DNA of 64,000 nucleotides, taken from NCBI RefSeq assembly GCF_041734735.1, contig NC_134876.1, forward strand, positions 82,903,674 to 82,967,673. Direction: 5' to 3'. This stretch comes from Babylonia areolata. Its lineage: Eukaryota; Mollusca; Gastropoda; Neogastropoda; Buccinidae. Shown one piece after another: positions 44,461 to 64,000 of the stretch; the stretch's first letter is position 1; the number at the start of each line of letters is the position of its first letter. The notes beneath the pieces are model-generated. The model was not told the origin of the DNA and searched no databases. It was given only the letters and a program-made list of their open reading frames with translations. The position numbers and the translations under genes were made by a program.

Positions 44461-45480
44461 GATGTGATCTTGCTTGCATGCCCTGAAAACAAGGCGGGCC
44501 ACTCTTGGTCATCACTTTCTGAACCTTATCAATAATATATTTTGGACTTCCCATGTATACTTCTTCCAGTAGTCCTCTTACAACAGTACAATTCTCACAT
44601 GTTTGACATTCAGCCTTGCCTTCATATGGTCCAGGTCCCACTCTCCCCAGTGAGGAATTTAATGATCAGCTATTTATCTATGTTTCAATGCTGACTTGCA
44701 GTGGTCCACATTGGCTTCCCTGTGAGCAGTCCTTGATCTGTAGTTTTCTTTTTCAATGCTGATTTTCCCTCATCTCCTGATGTTTTCTACAGGCGCTAAT
44801 GCTGCTGCACCCATGTCCCACTTCTATCAAATAACCTCATTTAACAATTACACTTAATCCTTTTCTTTCTCTTTCAATGCTAACTTGCACAAATGTACCT
44901 TTCCTATTTTTTATTTCTTTCACCTTTTTCGTATCAGGAACCCTGACAGATTAGTCCTTTTCAATGACCATCAGTAAAACCAGTGTAAAATCACCACCAC
45001 TAGATCTTAATAATATACATGTGGCATTTCATAACATCTCTACACTTACACAGGTCTGCATACATATGAAGTCTTCTTTAAAATCACCATCAACAATCAC
45101 TGATTATAGCCCTGCTCCCAGGGTCACCATCAGCGTCTATGTGTTGCACAATGTCACAGTTACATCAACATTATTCCAGAGCAAATGACACATGTCCACA
45201 ATTAAAACCATATTACCGGGGACATCGATACACATTTACAATTAGATTCCTATTATCATGGCCACCAACACAATCTTCTGAAGGATAACAAGTATGAATG
45301 TTCATTATCCAAACAATATTAGCAAGGGCCATCAATGCTTGTCCATAATCAAATCCACATTACCCCGGTCCATCAGAACATTAACAATCCAGTCCTTTTT
45401 AACTGGGTCATCAGTGCCTAACTCCAGTCCATATCATTTAAGGACCATCAACACTGTCCAAAAATCAAGTCCATATTACC
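44460..45480. other. Intergenic sequence, no gene recognised
   Basis: Contains scattered 'ttcaatgctgacttgca' motifs and, from 45,000, increasingly regular 'gtccatattaccagggacat' units that lead into the next array. Confidence 0.5.
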
Positions 45481-46800
45481 AAGGACATTGCTAGGACATG
45501 TCCACAATCCAGTCCCAGAGCTGTCAAGATGTGTCAACAATCCAAATCCATAATCAAGGGCATTCTGGCCATGTCCAGTCTAGACCATATTGTTTCATGA
45601 CATCAGGACATATCCACAAACCGATCTATACAATTCCATTTCAGGGCCATCAATTCCATAATCAAGACCACACCACCATTCCAGGATATCAGGATATGTC
45701 CACATCCAGGCTGCACCATTCCAGAACATGTCCACATCTAGACTGTGCCATTCCAGGACATGTCACATCCAGACTGTGCCATTCCAGATGTCCACACCAA
45801 GACAGTGCCATTCCAGATCACATCCACCAAACCAAGACTGTACCATTCCAGAACATGTCACGTTCAGACTGTAACATTCCAGAACATGTCCACATCCAGA
45901 CTGTGCCATTCAAGGCCATCAAGATATGTCCACATCCAGACTGCACCATTCCAGAACATGTCCACATCCAGTTTTTGCCATTCCAGGACATCAGGACATG
46001 TCCACATCTAGACTGTACCATTCCAGAACAAGTCAACATCAAGGACTGTATCATTCCAGGACATGTAACATCCAGGTTTTGCCATTTCAGGATATGTCAC
46101 ATCCTGACTGTACTATTCCAGAACATGTCCACATCCTGACCTGCACCATTCCAGAACAAGTTGTATCCAGAGTGCACCATTCAACGACATGTCCACATCC
46201 AGGCTGCAATACTCCAGGACATTTCCACATCCACACTGCACCATTCAGGGACATGCCTACATCCACACTGCACCATTCAAGGACATGTCCAATCTAGACT
46301 GTACTATTCCAGGACATGTTTATATCCAGACTGTACTATTCCTGTGCAAGTCCACACCCAAATTCAAGGACATGTCCACATACAGACTGTATCATTCCAG
46401 GACGTCACAATCAGACCATATCATTCCATGGCATGTCACTTCCATACCATTCCATTCAAGGACATGTCACCACACAATCAGACCGTATCATTCAAGGACA
46501 TGTCATATCCAGACCGTACTATTCCAGAACATTTCACATCAAGACTGTTCCATTCCAGGATGTCACGTCTAGACCATATCATTCAAGGACATCAGGACAT
46601 GTACAAATCTAGGCCAGAGCATTCCAGGACATGTCACATCCAGGCTATATCATTCCAGGATATGTCAATATCCTGACCGAACAATTCTTGGACATCAGTA
46701 CATGTCCACATCAAGATTTATCATTTCCTGGACATCATGACAAGTCCACTTCCAGACCATAACATTCAAGGACATCAGGACAAAACCACATCAAGAGCGT
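45480..46800. repeat. About 31-35-bp array with GGACATGTCC motifs
   Basis: Around forty degenerate units of the form ccattccaggacatgtccac, atccagactgta. It starts some 150 bp downstream of the FOXK stop codon (minus strand), so it may fall in the FOXK 3' UTR. Long plus-strand frames across it are artefacts. Confidence 0.9.
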
Positions 46801-46945
46801 AGTCTTCCCATGTCTCCAGAGTCCTATCATTCTATGGTCACCAACAGGTCTACAGTTGTGTGCACAATGTCCCAGGGCCTAGGGTCCAACATGGCTACAG
46901 TCACTTCCCTATGAGTCCATGGCCAAAAACATGGAGACACTTGTT

Positions 46946-64000
<17,055 letters not shown>

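Noticed and set aside
44444-44641. 65-codon Cys-containing minus-strand frame (CQTCENC)
   Set aside because: Saposin-like at first sight, but no flanking splice sites or partner exons and no clear family match.

Overview
The window is eukaryotic nuclear DNA with long repeat-rich introns, GT-AG splicing, non-LTR retrotransposon fragments and tRNA-derived SINEs. It most likely comes from a mollusc, probably a caenogastropod. That placement is inferred from the SINE types (Leu/Ser-like tRNA heads with GAA tails, and a 'hypervariable core' type with an AAATAC tail) and from the invertebrate-like protein sequences; no database search was possible.

Three protein-coding genes could be rebuilt exon by exon with agreeing splice phases. 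(1) AP5Z1, zeta subunit of the fifth adaptor complex, minus strand: 13 exons from the start codon at 19,911 to an exon ending at 3,822; the last part of the gene lies off the left edge. (2) DNAI2, outer-arm dynein intermediate chain 2, plus strand, complete: 13 coding exons, 21,292-32,114, 603 residues. (3) FOXK, a forkhead box K transcription factor, minus strand: the last seven coding exons, 59,827-46,946, with the whole forkhead domain; the FHA-coding exons lie off the right edge. AP5Z1 and DNAI2 are head to head with under 400 bp between the AP5Z1 start codon and the probable DNAI2 non-coding first exon. That gap holds a perfect RFX X-box and an NRF1-like site, as expected for a ciliary gene. 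FOXK and AP5Z1 keep the order and orientation of human FOXK1-AP5Z1, with DNAI2 between them.

Layout: 1-3.8 kb, short-unit minisatellites in an AP5Z1 intron; 3.8-19.9 kb, AP5Z1; 19.9-20.14 kb, shared promoter; 20.1-32.1 kb, DNAI2, with a probable long 3' UTR; 34.3-46.9 kb, intergenic DNA made of degenerate tandem arrays, LINE and SINE fragments, a MITE and one orphan coding-like fragment; 46.9-64 kb, FOXK, with a 2.8 kb LINE and a SINE in its largest intron.

The most unusual property is that minisatellites sit at exon edges. In all three genes, tandem arrays abut exon-intron junctions, and many units are copies of the junction itself: acceptor plus first exon bases, or exon end plus donor. 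One AP5Z1 exon is preceded by about twenty near-identical copies of its own 3' splice site. This looks like a recurrent, locus-wide way of lengthening introns by tandem duplication across splice sites. I know of no standard name for it, and I present it as the main observation to test.
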